Positions 54,586 through 64,000 of a DNA stretch of 64,000 nucleotides are shown here, one piece after another. Under the pieces are notes generated by a model. It did no database searches, was not told where the DNA came from, and saw nothing but the letters and a program-made list of their open reading frames with translations. The position numbers and the translations under genes were made by a program. Within the stretch, counting starts at the first letter, position 1, and the number at the start of each line of letters is the position of its first letter. Source of the DNA: Triticum aestivum (lineage: Eukaryota; Streptophyta; Magnoliopsida; Poales; Poaceae); contig NC_057809.1 in assembly GCF_018294505.1 (NCBI RefSeq), forward strand, positions 136,498,979 to 136,562,978, written 5' to 3'.

Positions 54586-56290
54586 CCGCGAGGCGGGGAC
54601 GAAAAGAGCGGGCGCAAGACGGCATGCCGCCACGCACATGTGGTGTGAGCTAGCATGCGTTGCGGCCATCTGGGCCGTGGTCCTGGGAGTGGCCAATGGC
54701 AGGCGTCTTTTGCCTCTTTTCTCATGCAACGCCAGCCTATCCTGTTTAAGCTTGGAAAAAGGTTAACTAGATAGTATCAGGGATTTGCACAACACATGGA
54801 TGAACAGCTCGGATTGTTTTCAATTGAACATGCGCGCATGTGGCTGACGCTTGAGTTGGGGAGTACAAGGTAGGAGTGAGCATCCCCGTATCTGATTGCT
54901 CTGCATTTTGTTATTGCCACTCTGCCATGATCCTTTCGAGAAACGCATGTTATGTATGCGTGCAACATGGCTTGTAAAGTAGAGCATATTATGTACGTAC
55001 GAATGTGTAGCACAATGCGGGTGCTGAATGTGATCCGTGCTCTTAAACCGTTTTCATCGGTGATCATCGGAGGCTGCGGACGGAGACGTACGGGGGGGCC
55101 GGGGCCAAGAGGGGCAGGCAAACAGGACGGGCAGGCGGAGCACATGGCGGCACATGTGGCGTCGCCCCCCGGGTTGGCAACCCCGCGAGTGATGAGGGAA
55201 ACGTAGGTGCGTTGGCATGCGCATGTCGCCGGCCGGCCGCGCGCGCATGGGCTGTCATGGCTTGGCAGCCGGTTCAGCGCATGCATGGCCGGCCATGTTC
55301 CGCCAGCATGTGTAGGCAGGCACCAAAAGCTAGCTAGCTAGCGCAGATGGGACACCCAACGGAACCCCCGCCGCACCGACATCGTCGATGGTAGAAAATT
55401 GGCCGATGCCGATCGAGAACGATATCTCGGTGAGAACCGATCGGGTAAATGTAATTCTCTCATCTTGGCATAGGGAGCATCCATGGTGATGGTGGTGGTG
55501 GCATATGGAGCCGTCCATGGAATTTTGGTGTCTCTCGAGGCAGAGGGAGGGAGTGTGTCGTGTGTGCTTTTGAGGAAAAGGCAAGGAAGGGGCGGCGTGG
55601 GCGCGCTCACATGGCGGCCACATGGGCTTCCTCCCCAAACTCGGCGCGGGCGCACATGAGTCCCCTCCCCCGGCCCTCCGTGTCACGCCGGCCTGATCGC
55701 GTGCGCTAGCTAGCTGTACGCGCACAGTACGCCTCCTCCTTGGACCTGCAGGTGGCTCCGTCTTCCTTCCTTTCTCTCGCGCCGTTGCGTGGCTGGGGCC
55801 GGCCGGCCGGGGGATGGACGGATGGAGTGGCATGATCACGGAGCACGCGCGCGCGCAAGCGTACGTACCTACACCTACACCCCATGTGAGCTTTAAATTT
55901 CTCGGGCTGGTTGGTTTGGTTGTGCGGGGCGGAGATACGCCGGATACGAGGGTATGAGATGAGATGAGATGAAATGCGTGTCCCGGTGTCGCATGCATGA
56001 TACGGAGTGTATGCAGCAGCAGCAGGCAAATCCTAACAAGAAAGATTTGGGTGGGATTTTCCTGCGAGCAGCGGTGCATGGCTGTGAGGAGGTTTCCGGG
56101 CGCAATGTGGATGCGAGAGCTCTGAGATCGGGTGATGAAGACCGTGATCTGGACCTCTGTTCATGTGTTTGTTTGTGTCAGATGGGCCATGGCATGAGAT
56201 GCAGAGATGCTGCACTTACCGGGAGACTTTTTACAGACTTCACAGAGTAGCAAACGTGGAAGAATAGGATTGGGTTTAAGGGGTGAGAAG
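54586..56290. other. Upstream region of the bHLH gene; no other gene supported
   Basis: Mixed GC-rich and low-complexity sequence (ctagctagctag at 55331-55342, tgatggtggtggtgg near 55490, gagatgagatgagatg near 55955, gcgcgcgcgc near 55850). Open frames in several phases on the minus strand have no recognisable domain and look like composition effects. Confidence 0.45.
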
Positions 56291-56292
56291 GG

Positions 56293-56512
56293 GCCACCCC
56301 TCCTGAAAATCAGTGGGAAGCTAGTTTTGCTAGTCTGTATTAGTTTTGTAAAGGTAGTCTAGCATTTTTGGGGATGAGATGTTGTGCCGGACGGGCCATA
56401 ATAAGAGCAAAAATGCTAGAACAACGGATCATTACGGGGCTAATACGGGATGCTTCCAACAAACTAATCTTGCCCTGCTGATTTTCAGCGGGGTGGGCCG
56501 AGTACCCCAACC
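56293..56512. mobile_element. Possible MITE with inverted ends
   Basis: GGGGCCACCCCTCCTGAAAATCAG at 56290-56313 and CTGATTTTCAGCGGGGTGGGCC at 56479-56500 are near-perfect inverted repeats about 210 bp apart. No certain target duplication, so the superfamily is open. Confidence 0.55.
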
Positions 56513-56811
56513 AACATCGAATCACAGACTGCCATGTTGGATTGATCCGTAAAACCCAGTAAAACAGTCCGTTGATCTAGCATTGCTCTAGTAATTGTAG
56601 CTAGGTTAACTTAGTAGAACAGAATTTTTTTTCTATGTACAAATAGGATTTTTCTTATTTATATATAAAGCAAACCATCACAGCCACAAGGTTCAATACA
56701 TCACACACACAAGGTAGCACGACACAAAGTACGGAGTACGAAAGGTTACTGCTGAGGGCAGAGCTCAACAAGCCTTTAAAATAAAAAAAGGCGGGCACAT
56801 CGCAAATGAAG
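56513..56811. other. No gene seen
   Basis: AT-rich sequence ending in tgaag, a possible target-duplication half of the LTR beginning at 56812. Confidence 0.45.
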
Positions 56812-59800
56812 TGTAACACCCACGATGCGGCTATATCTCCCACGTGTCGAAGCACGACTTAGAGGCATAACCGCATTGTAGGCATGTCGCAAGAGGGGTA
56901 ATCTTTACACATCCCATGTACTGAATAAGAAAGAGGTACAGAGTTGGCTTACAATCGCCACTTCACACAATACATAAATATAGCATTACATCAACCAGAT
57001 ACAATCAATGTTCGACTACGGAACCAAAATAAAAGAAGACTACCCCTAATGCAAAAGATTCCCGATCGCCCCGACTGGGCTCCAGTACTGATCAACTGAA
57101 ATGAAACAACACGATGAACAAGATCTTCATCGAGCTCATCCTTGAGCTTGGTTGAGTCACCTGCATGGTATCATCGGCACCTGCAAACTGGTTTGGAAGT
57201 ATCTGTGAGCCACGAGGACTCAGCAATCTCACACCCGCGAGATCAAGACTATTTAAGCTTATGGGTAGGATAGGGTAATGAGGTGGAGCTGCAGCAAGCA
57301 CTAGCATATATGGTGCCTAACTTACGCAAAATAAGAGCGAGAAGAGAAGCAAAGCACGGTCGTGAATTAGAAGTGATCAAAAAGTGATCCTGAAACTACT
57401 TACGTTCAAGCATAACACAAGAACCGTGTTCACTTCCCGGACTCCACCGAGAAGAGACCATCACGGCTACACACGCGATTGATGCATTTTAATTAAGTTA
57501 AGTTTCAAGTTCTCTACAACCGTACATTAACAAATTCCCATCTGCTCATAACCGCGGGCACGGCTTTCAAAAGTTCAAAACCCTGCAGGGGTGTCCCAAC
57601 TTAGCCCATCACAAGCTCTCACGATCAACGAAGGATATTCCTTCTCCCAGGACGGCCCGATCAGACTCGGAATCCCGGTTACAAGACATTTTGACAATGG
57701 TAAAACAAGACCAGCAAGACCGCCCGATGCGCCGACATCCCGATAGGAGCTGCACATATCTCATTCTCAGGGCAACACCGGATGAGCACTCCGTACAACT
57801 AAAACCAGCCCTCAAGTTTCCCCAAGGTGGCGCTGCAAAGGACTCTAGTTCAGACCAACACTTAGTGAAGCACTGGACCAGGGGGGGTTTAAAATAAAGA
57901 TGACCCTCGAGAGAGCGACTCCCAAGGGAAAAGTAGGTGGTAGTGAGGCAAATGGTAAATCCAAGGTTGGGCCTTGCTGGAGGAGTTTTATTCAAAGCGA
58001 ATCGTTAAGGGGTCCCCATAACACCCAACCGTGTAAGGAACGCAAAATAAAGGAACATAACACCGGTATGACGGAAACTAGGGCGGCAAGAGTGGAATAA
58101 AACACCAGGCATAAGGCCGAGCCTTCCACCCTTTACCAAGCATATTGATGCATTAATTAAATAAGAGATATTGTTATATCCCAACAATAACCATGTTCCG
58201 AACATGGAACAAACTCCAACTTCACCTGCAACTAGCAACGTTATAAGAGGGGCTGAGAAAAGCAGTAACATAGCCAAACAACAGTTTGCTAGGAAAGGTG
58301 GGTTAGAGGCTTCACATGGCAATATGGGAGACATGATATAGCAAGTGGTAGGTATCGCGACATAGCAATAGAGCGAGCAACTAGCAAACAAAGATAGAAG
58401 TGATTTCGAGGGTATGGTCATCTTGCCTGAGATCCCACAAGGAAGAAGCACGAGTCCATGAAGAAGACAAACGGACGTAGTCCAACGAATCCTCACAAAC
58501 GCGACGTTATCGGAACCAACCCGAAGAAGCAACACCGAAAAGAAGCAAACAACATAGTAAACAACCACCACATAGACATGGCATGATGCGCAACCAAGTA
58601 TGATGCATGTCCGGTTTAATGAGGCATGGCATGGCAAAATGCACAAACAATCCTACAAATTAAATGGAGCTCAATATGCAACTTCGTTGTTAAACATGGC
58701 AAGGAAACACCACCTGACTTATTTAGTTCTCTCGTTTATGTACCAAACCAAATTAAATGTTGATTAACATGGCAAGGGGTGAAGCAAATGAAAACTACCT
58801 ATCTAGGCCAGTTTAAATGAGGCCGGAACAACAAACAACAAGTCCGGAAACTCCTCATGTGCATATTTTAGGTTTTGGTACTGTTCTGCCATAAACCATA
58901 TTTTATAGTTGTTAAACATGCAAAGCAATGTCACCATGTTAAATTAGGCATTTTTCCACCCCATTTACATATAAAGTTTATTAAATTTGGAGCTACGGTT
59001 ATTTAGTTATGGAATAAAGCATTTTAACGAGTTATTTAAGCAAATTTAAACAAATAACATTTTAAACATAGATGAAAGTGGCAAATTATTAATCTACACA
59101 AAATTCTAAGCAAGTTTCATATATTAAGTTTTTACATGTGATGCTTAGTTTGTGAGTTAAAATATGAATGAAGTTCAAGGGTGTTTCTGCAAAACTGTTG
59201 TCTCAGGATTAATTGCTAAAATCACAGACAAGGGAAAAAACACATTGGGCCGAATCTGGTTGGCCCGATAGTGTACAGGAGAGGGAGTGGAGAGGGGCCG
59301 CTCACTTTGGGCCAAATCGGGTCGTTGAGGGGGAGTAGCCCACGCGGGACAATGGTGTGGAGCAGGCCGGCGTGGGAAGGCGGCCCAAGGCCTGGTTTGG
59401 CGGATCTGGGCCACGCGGAGACTGCACATGTGGGTTGGGGAGGCGCTGGGCTTGGGATCGGAACGAGGCCGGCTGGATCCACGAGACGAGGAGTCAACGC
59501 AGGGCGCGCAAGCTGCTCGTCTCTGAAGAACAGAGGCAGCAGTATACCCATGTCGATGCAGAAGACGGCGGCAGCGGGACTTGCAGCGGCAGCGGAGGGA
59601 CATGGCAGCAGGGCGAAGCTGAAGACATCGGCGCACAGGCGAGGCACGGGACGGTGGGGCCGGACTTGGCGGGTCGAACAAAAGGACTTGGCAGGGCGAC
59701 GACTCCCTGGTGTCTTCATATAGCTGCAGACGGCGCCGGGGGCGGGGAAACGGGCGGAGGCAGGTGGGGACGACGGCTCCCTGGCGACGAGGTTCTGCAG

Positions 59801-61212
59801 AAGGGCAGCAGCCATGGCAGGGACTTGAAGCGGGGCTCCCGGCGACGAGGCGTTAGCAGGGGAGGCAGACGAGGCACTGGCGTTGCGCCTCCTTCGTGCA
59901 GAGAACAAGCGGGCCAGGCAGGGGACCAGGCGCCCGAAGGCTTGAAGGTGGCGCGGCGGCGGACTTGGAGATGGGAGCCAGCGTTGGGGCTTGTTGCCAG
60001 CGCGAGAAGGCAGCAGCGCATGGCTTCCGATGGTGAGGCTCCTGCCCAACGGAGAAGAGAGGGAGAGCTGAGAGACCGAGGGGGAAGAAGAAATAGGAAG
60101 AGAAGGAAAAGAAAGAGGAGGAGGATGGCATGACCTGGTCCGGCAGGTCGCCGTCGAGGCAGGGCGATGTGGAGTTGCTGGTCTAGCGGCTGGACTTGGG
60201 CGAGTTGTCCATGGATCGGGACGAGGAGGCCGCGGCCTCGGGCACAGATGCAGGGGAGCACAAGCGCAGGTGACGGGGATCGAGCTCCGCTCGGGAGCGA
60301 GGGGTGTGGGGTCTCTGTTCCCTGGCCGCTGGACCGATCCAGTGGTTGTTGGCAGCGGCGATGCTGGTTGGCCCGACGCTGAAGACGAGGTGGAGCTGTG
60401 GTTGCTGCACGAGGAGATGAGGAGGGGATCTGGGAGGATCCCAAGAGAGAGAGTGGCGGCGGCGGTTAGGAGATGGATGGGGCATTGTCCCTAAAATTTA
60501 GGGTTAGGAGTTTATCTACTATATATACCAGAATATCGTTAGGAGGGAGTATTTTGGATCATCCGATCAAAATCGGACGGTCGGAGACGAATGGGTTAGG
60601 GAATCCAAACAAGGAAACAGTGATGTTTTATAGACGTTTGGGGATGATCCGGACCCAACGGTGACGACTGCTCGGGTCGGGTTCGGGACAACTTTCGGAC
60701 GCCCGCGAGAGGGGGTTGATGCACCATGCAAGGAGGGGTTTCGGGGCCTGGCGGTTGATAGCGGACTGTGCAGAAAGCTTCAGGCTGAGAGAAGAGAAGA
60801 GAGAGAGGCCCGACGACTGTTTTCGGAGACCGAAAATGTCCGACATGTGCCCGGCTATAATGCCGCTATAGTTTAACGGTTGGGCTATCAAACGAACTCT
60901 GAATGCGATGAAACTTGACAGATGGTCTATCTACACTATAATAAGACCACACGCCAACTTTCAACCCAATTCGAGAACATTTTCCGGCCACTTATAAAAT
61001 AATATTTCGGACGTGTCGCGGGCGCGTGCAAGGGTGTCTGGACTCAGAACGGACAATAGAAGGAATGGGGAGGCCGGGACGGATGCAAGTTTTGAAAACA
61101 TGATGATGCAATGCACATGATGACATGGGAAGATGCAACACGCAAGCAAATGACATGGCAACAACAGCGAATAACTGGAAGACACCTGGCGCATCGGTCT
61201 CGGGGCGTCACA
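56812..61212 (-). repeat. Long LTR of a Gypsy-type element (minus strand)
   Basis: On the minus strand the unit starts TGTGACGCCCCGAGACCG at 61212 and ends GGGTGTTACA at 56812, with TG...CA ends and CGCC/GGTG near-complementary borders; length 4401 bp. A minus-strand TATA box (GTATATATAGTAG, about 60516-60528) is followed by CCTAACCCTAA, fitting an LTR promoter with a U3 of about 0.7 kb. The segment 59220-60480 is very GC-rich and gives open frames in all phases; these are not taken as genes. I recall the 56812 end as a frequent Triticeae LTR end but cannot name the family safely. Because only one LTR is in the window, the LTR reading rests on end structure, the TATA box and the adjoining interior. 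Confidence 0.65.
60516..60528 (-). promoter_or_regulatory. TATA box of the minus-strand Gypsy LTR
   Basis: GTATATATAGTAG on the minus strand, followed downstream by CCTAACCCTAAATTTTAGGG and a GC-rich leader. Confidence 0.55.
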
Positions 61213-62344
61213 ATACTCCACCACTACGAGAGGATCTCGTCCCGAGATCTAGGATAGCACCGGAGGGAAAAGGAAGAGGAAAAGGAAGGGGTAAAACTAA
61301 GTTGCTTCTTTGACAAACGAGTGAAACCAAAGAACCTTGAGAGGTTGAACAACTTCGAGAAAAGAATACAACAGAGATGAACAAAGTTGAAAACACTCCG
61401 TTAGAAAAGAGGAACAAGGAACATTACTAGAACCTTGTAGGTTGAAAGGCATAAGAAAAGTGTTACAAAGGACAAGAAGTACATGCAAGCACTCCGGTAG
61501 AAACGAGATGCAGAAGGAATGATAAAGATCAATTATGACAACACTCCGGTTAAAACAAGATAGAGGAGGAAAAATAATGATATAATTTGTACAACACTCC
61601 GACTGCAAATGGAAGGAATTATCAAGAACTTGACAAGATGAGAGGATACTTGATGAAATCAACAACACGCTGCCTCCGGAACTATTGGAAGAATGGCACA
61701 AGGGGTAATAAAGATTTCAGACAGCACTCCGGTTGAGAAAGGAGTTAAAACTTGATAAGATGAGAGAACTGGAATGAAAACACGACACTCCAGTTGAATG
61801 GATAAGCAAAGGAAAGAGCATGATCTTCACAATACGAGATGATGAGTGAACAGAGCATCATCACAATGCCACCGGAAGAAATGAAAGAATGCAATGAAAA
61901 GAACGGAGAAGAAAACAACATGTTCTACCTCAAATGAATTTGAGAGAGCATCCTAAAAAAGAAGGATTTAACGGAGTTGTTGGGAAATCAACAACGAAAA
62001 GAACAGTCTTGTTGAGGGCTTATGGAAAACATCTCAAGAACTTGAGATGAAAACCTGCCATAAATGGAAACAAGATTTGGATTGATATGAACAAGGAGAC
62101 AAGAAACTTATTTCACCGGGAGGATAAATGAAGAACTTGGATCATTTATAAGCACCACAGATAGCAACAATCCTTAGGGAAAGCTTTAGGTGAAATATAA
62201 CCCAAGATAACTCCAACAAAGCGATTGATGGATTGAGAAGAGCTCATGCTCGAAGAAATTGGTGGGTTTAACTATCTCATTCTTGACAATTGTTGTATCA
62301 TGAAACACGAACTCAAATTGTCACGAATGGCATAACACCACTGA
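61213..62344 (-). mobile_element. 3' interior of the minus-strand Gypsy element
   Basis: Directly outside the LTR start, the minus strand reads GTGGTGGAGTAT, a plausible polypurine tract, after CTCGGGACGAGATCCTCTCG. Further in, it is noncoding, with a repeated CACTCCGG(T)TTG motif (see findings). It ends where the plus-strand Gypsy element is inserted at 62345. Confidence 0.6.
61385..61875. repeat. Degenerate repeats around aacactccggttgaaa
   Basis: acactccgg(t)tg/agaaa recurs at about 61391, 61489, 61541, 61595, 61726, 61786 and 61865, separated by 50-130 bp of A-rich sequence such as aagataagatgagag. The spacing is irregular. Confidence 0.65.
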
Positions 62345-62815
62345 GGGAGTCCTGGATTAGGGGGTATCCGGACAGCCAGATTATATCCTTTGGCCGGACT
62401 GTTGGACTATGAAGATACAAGATTGAAGACTTCGTCTTGTGTCCGGATGGGACTCTACTTGGCGTGGAAGGCAAGCTAGGCAATACGGATATGTATATCT
62501 CCTCCTTTGTAACCGACCTTGTGTAACCCTAGCCCCCTCCGGTGTCTATATAAACCGGAGGGTTTTAGTCCGTAGGATAATATACAATCATACCATAGGC
62601 TAGCTTCTAGGGTTTAGCCTCTCCGATCTCATGGTAGATCAACTCTTATAATATTCATATCATCAAGAATAAATCAAGAAGGACATAGGGTTTTACCTCC
62701 ATCAAGAGGGCCCGAACTTGGGTAAAACATCGTGTCCCCTGCCTCCTGTTACCATCCGCCTTAGACGCACAGTTCGGGACCCCCTACCCGAGATTCGCCG
62801 GTTTTGACACTGACA
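62345..62815 (+). repeat. 5' LTR of a plus-strand Gypsy element
   Basis: 471 bp, starting TGAGGGAGTCCTGGATTAGG and ending GTTTTGACACTGACA; TATATAAA at 62547-62554 is followed by CCGGAGGG. It is directly followed by TTGGTGCTTTCATTGAGAG, where the primer site and leader begin. The preceding bases accac would be the left target duplication; the right end is outside the window. Confidence 0.85.
62547..62554 (+). promoter_or_regulatory. TATA box of the plus-strand Gypsy LTR
   Basis: TATATAAA between GTGTC and CCGGAGGGTTTTAG, about 200 bp from the LTR start. Confidence 0.7.
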
Positions 62816-64000
62816 TTGGTGCTTTCATTGAGAGTTCCTCTGTGACGTCGCCGTAAGGAAGGATGCCTCTTCTCGTTGTTAAAAGCAACATTACCGCCGG
62901 GGGAGCTCTGGTTGTCGGCCAAACTCTCCGGCTAGGCAGTTTCATCATGACTGCCCGTTCAGCCGCTGCACCGACAATGACTTCTCGGGTCATCAAAAAC
63001 AGCTTCCACATCGGCTCGGAAGTCGCCGAGCAGATGGATCCAATGGAGCTCTCTTCCCTAAACGAACTCTAGGATCGCATCGCCGCCTTGGGAGTCGCTA
63101 CGAACTATGATCGGATTGGGCTTAAACCCGATCAAAGGGAGATTAACTCTCCATCGGTCACCCATCACATTGCGGTGGTGGAGGAACAATGCGGCAACTC
63201 TTCCTCTATTTTGAGGACTAATTATGTCCGGATTCCTGAGATCTCCGAGCCGGATACCCACTTACGAGAGGACACCACCCAAGCCCTGAACCTAGAATCA
63301 GGCAGCGGGCCAGACTTATCGGGAAACACTCCGGAACCCGAGCTTCCAAGATTGGAAACTCCTCTGCCCCTAGGTCTTAGATCGGGTAGGGGTTCGGACT
63401 CAAATCCACCCACCCACCCAGACATAAACGGTCTTTCCCACATCAGGCAAGAGCCCCATGAAACAGTACATCATTATTGGGCCAGATTCCTCCTTGTGAT
63501 GAATAAGGTTAAGGACTGTCGCGAGGAAGATGCAGTCTCACTTTTCTGCAATAATTGCACGGACAAGGGAATCCTTAACGCCTTAAGTCGCCGTGACATA
63601 TCACGCTTCGCTGACTTGGCGTCCATAGTATGAAAGTACTGTGTGATGGAAAACGCCTAGAAAACCGAAACAAAATTTTGGGATAATTTGGCTCCAAATA
63701 CACACCCAGTCCAAAGTAAAAGGGTGCACTATCGTAAGACACCCGAGCTAGTTGCAAAGAAACAAAAATCCTCTACAGGGCATGGAACCGTACTGGAGGG
63801 ATGGCTTAACAGACCCTACAAAATTCATAGTACATCGGATACAATACCAACGCACAACCTTAGAGCATGTTGGATACTCCAGCAGGTGGGCAAAAGTGGT
63901 GAGGATCTTCTTATCCCAAATACCACAGAGCACCATCCCGTGGATAACAATACGGTGTTAATAGTCTTTGAGACATTTGCGTCAAATAATAGGCGCAAGC
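62816..64000 (+). pseudogene. Gypsy gag region, broken, running off the window
   Basis: A reading frame from ATG at 62863 (MPLLVVKSN) is broken by TAG at 63070-63072, continues open from 63073 to 63633, then has TGA and later a TAG. Readable gag pieces include ETVHHYWARFLLVMNKVKDC and EDAVSLFCNNCTDKGILNAL, the capsid-like retrotransposon gag domain, then AKKQKSSTGHGTVLEGWLN near 63760 and VFETFASNN at about 63970. With at least three stops the gag is inactive. Pol would lie to the right. Confidence 0.82.

Noticed and set aside
59716..60444. Long minus-strand ORF in the GC-rich part of the Gypsy LTR, plus overlapping ORFs on both strands
   Set aside because: Open frames occur in nearly every phase here, with alanine/arginine/serine/proline-rich translations and no domain. 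Best explained by GC content.
1..64000. tRNA or rRNA genes
   Set aside because: No cloverleaf with A and B boxes and no rRNA-like sequence was recognised by eye. A tRNAscan-SE run would decide.

Overview
The window is plant nuclear DNA, almost certainly from a Triticeae grass (wheat, Aegilops, barley or a relative). The main reason is that it carries several long terminal repeats of the BARE/Angela/WIS Copia group, which open with TG(TT/AA)GGAAATATGCCCTAGAG and close with TACGTTCCCCAACA. It also has plant L1-type LINEs, TTA-flanked Tourist-like MITEs, a CTCCCTCCGTCC Stowaway MITE and Gypsy LTRs of types familiar from these genomes. Family names come from memory of the sequences, not from a search.

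Layout. 1-22196 is one nest. An old L1-type LINE (LINE-A, plus strand) has been broken by a Copia element whose 3' end is at 1-2165, by a second LINE (LINE-B, about 2415-9471), and by a complete Copia element (11662-20284, target duplication AATTG) sitting in the LINE-A reverse transcriptase. 22197-27204 holds GC-rich and GTTCCAGCAAAA-type repeats and a retroposed copy with a 16-bp target duplication. 27205-36090 (minus strand) is the wreck of a host flavin-containing monooxygenase gene. Exons 1-3 are at 35079-36090 and a downstream exon is at 27205-27340. The intron between them has swollen to nearly 8 kb by taking in a Mutator-like element (28417-31064, 278-bp TIRs) with a second transposon nested in it, two Tourist-like MITEs, and a PIF/Harbinger-like element carrying a Myb-like gene (32392-35074). 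Just upstream of the gene is a MITE (36259-37940) that itself contains a transposon carrying an AP2/ERF-domain gene (36414-37513). 38-41 kb has LINE-derived RNase H remnants. 41.9-42.9 kb is an unusual tandem repeat of alternating catgCAGTTG and catgCAACTG. 43.47-49.76 kb is LINE-C, of the same family as LINE-B, split by a solo Copia LTR (46059-47774). 50-53 kb has small repeats, a Stowaway MITE and a second, decayed AP2-like remnant. 53885-54475 (minus) is the only gene that looks intact: a small atypical bHLH protein of the IBH1/IBL1 type, with a TATA box. From 56812 to the end are two Gypsy LTR retrotransposons, one minus strand with an LTR-like block of about 4.4 kb, and one plus strand nested in it and running off the window.

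Nothing here works as an operon or pathway. The most interesting pattern is that three small transposons with 3-bp (TNA) target duplications, all within 9 kb, each carry a different non-transposase protein: a Myb-like factor, an AP2/ERF factor and an unknown acidic protein. None has a transposase. A close second is a Copia family with near-identical LTRs and a dead interior, which must be moved in trans. Most coding regions are broken by frameshifts or stops and are annotated as pseudogenes.
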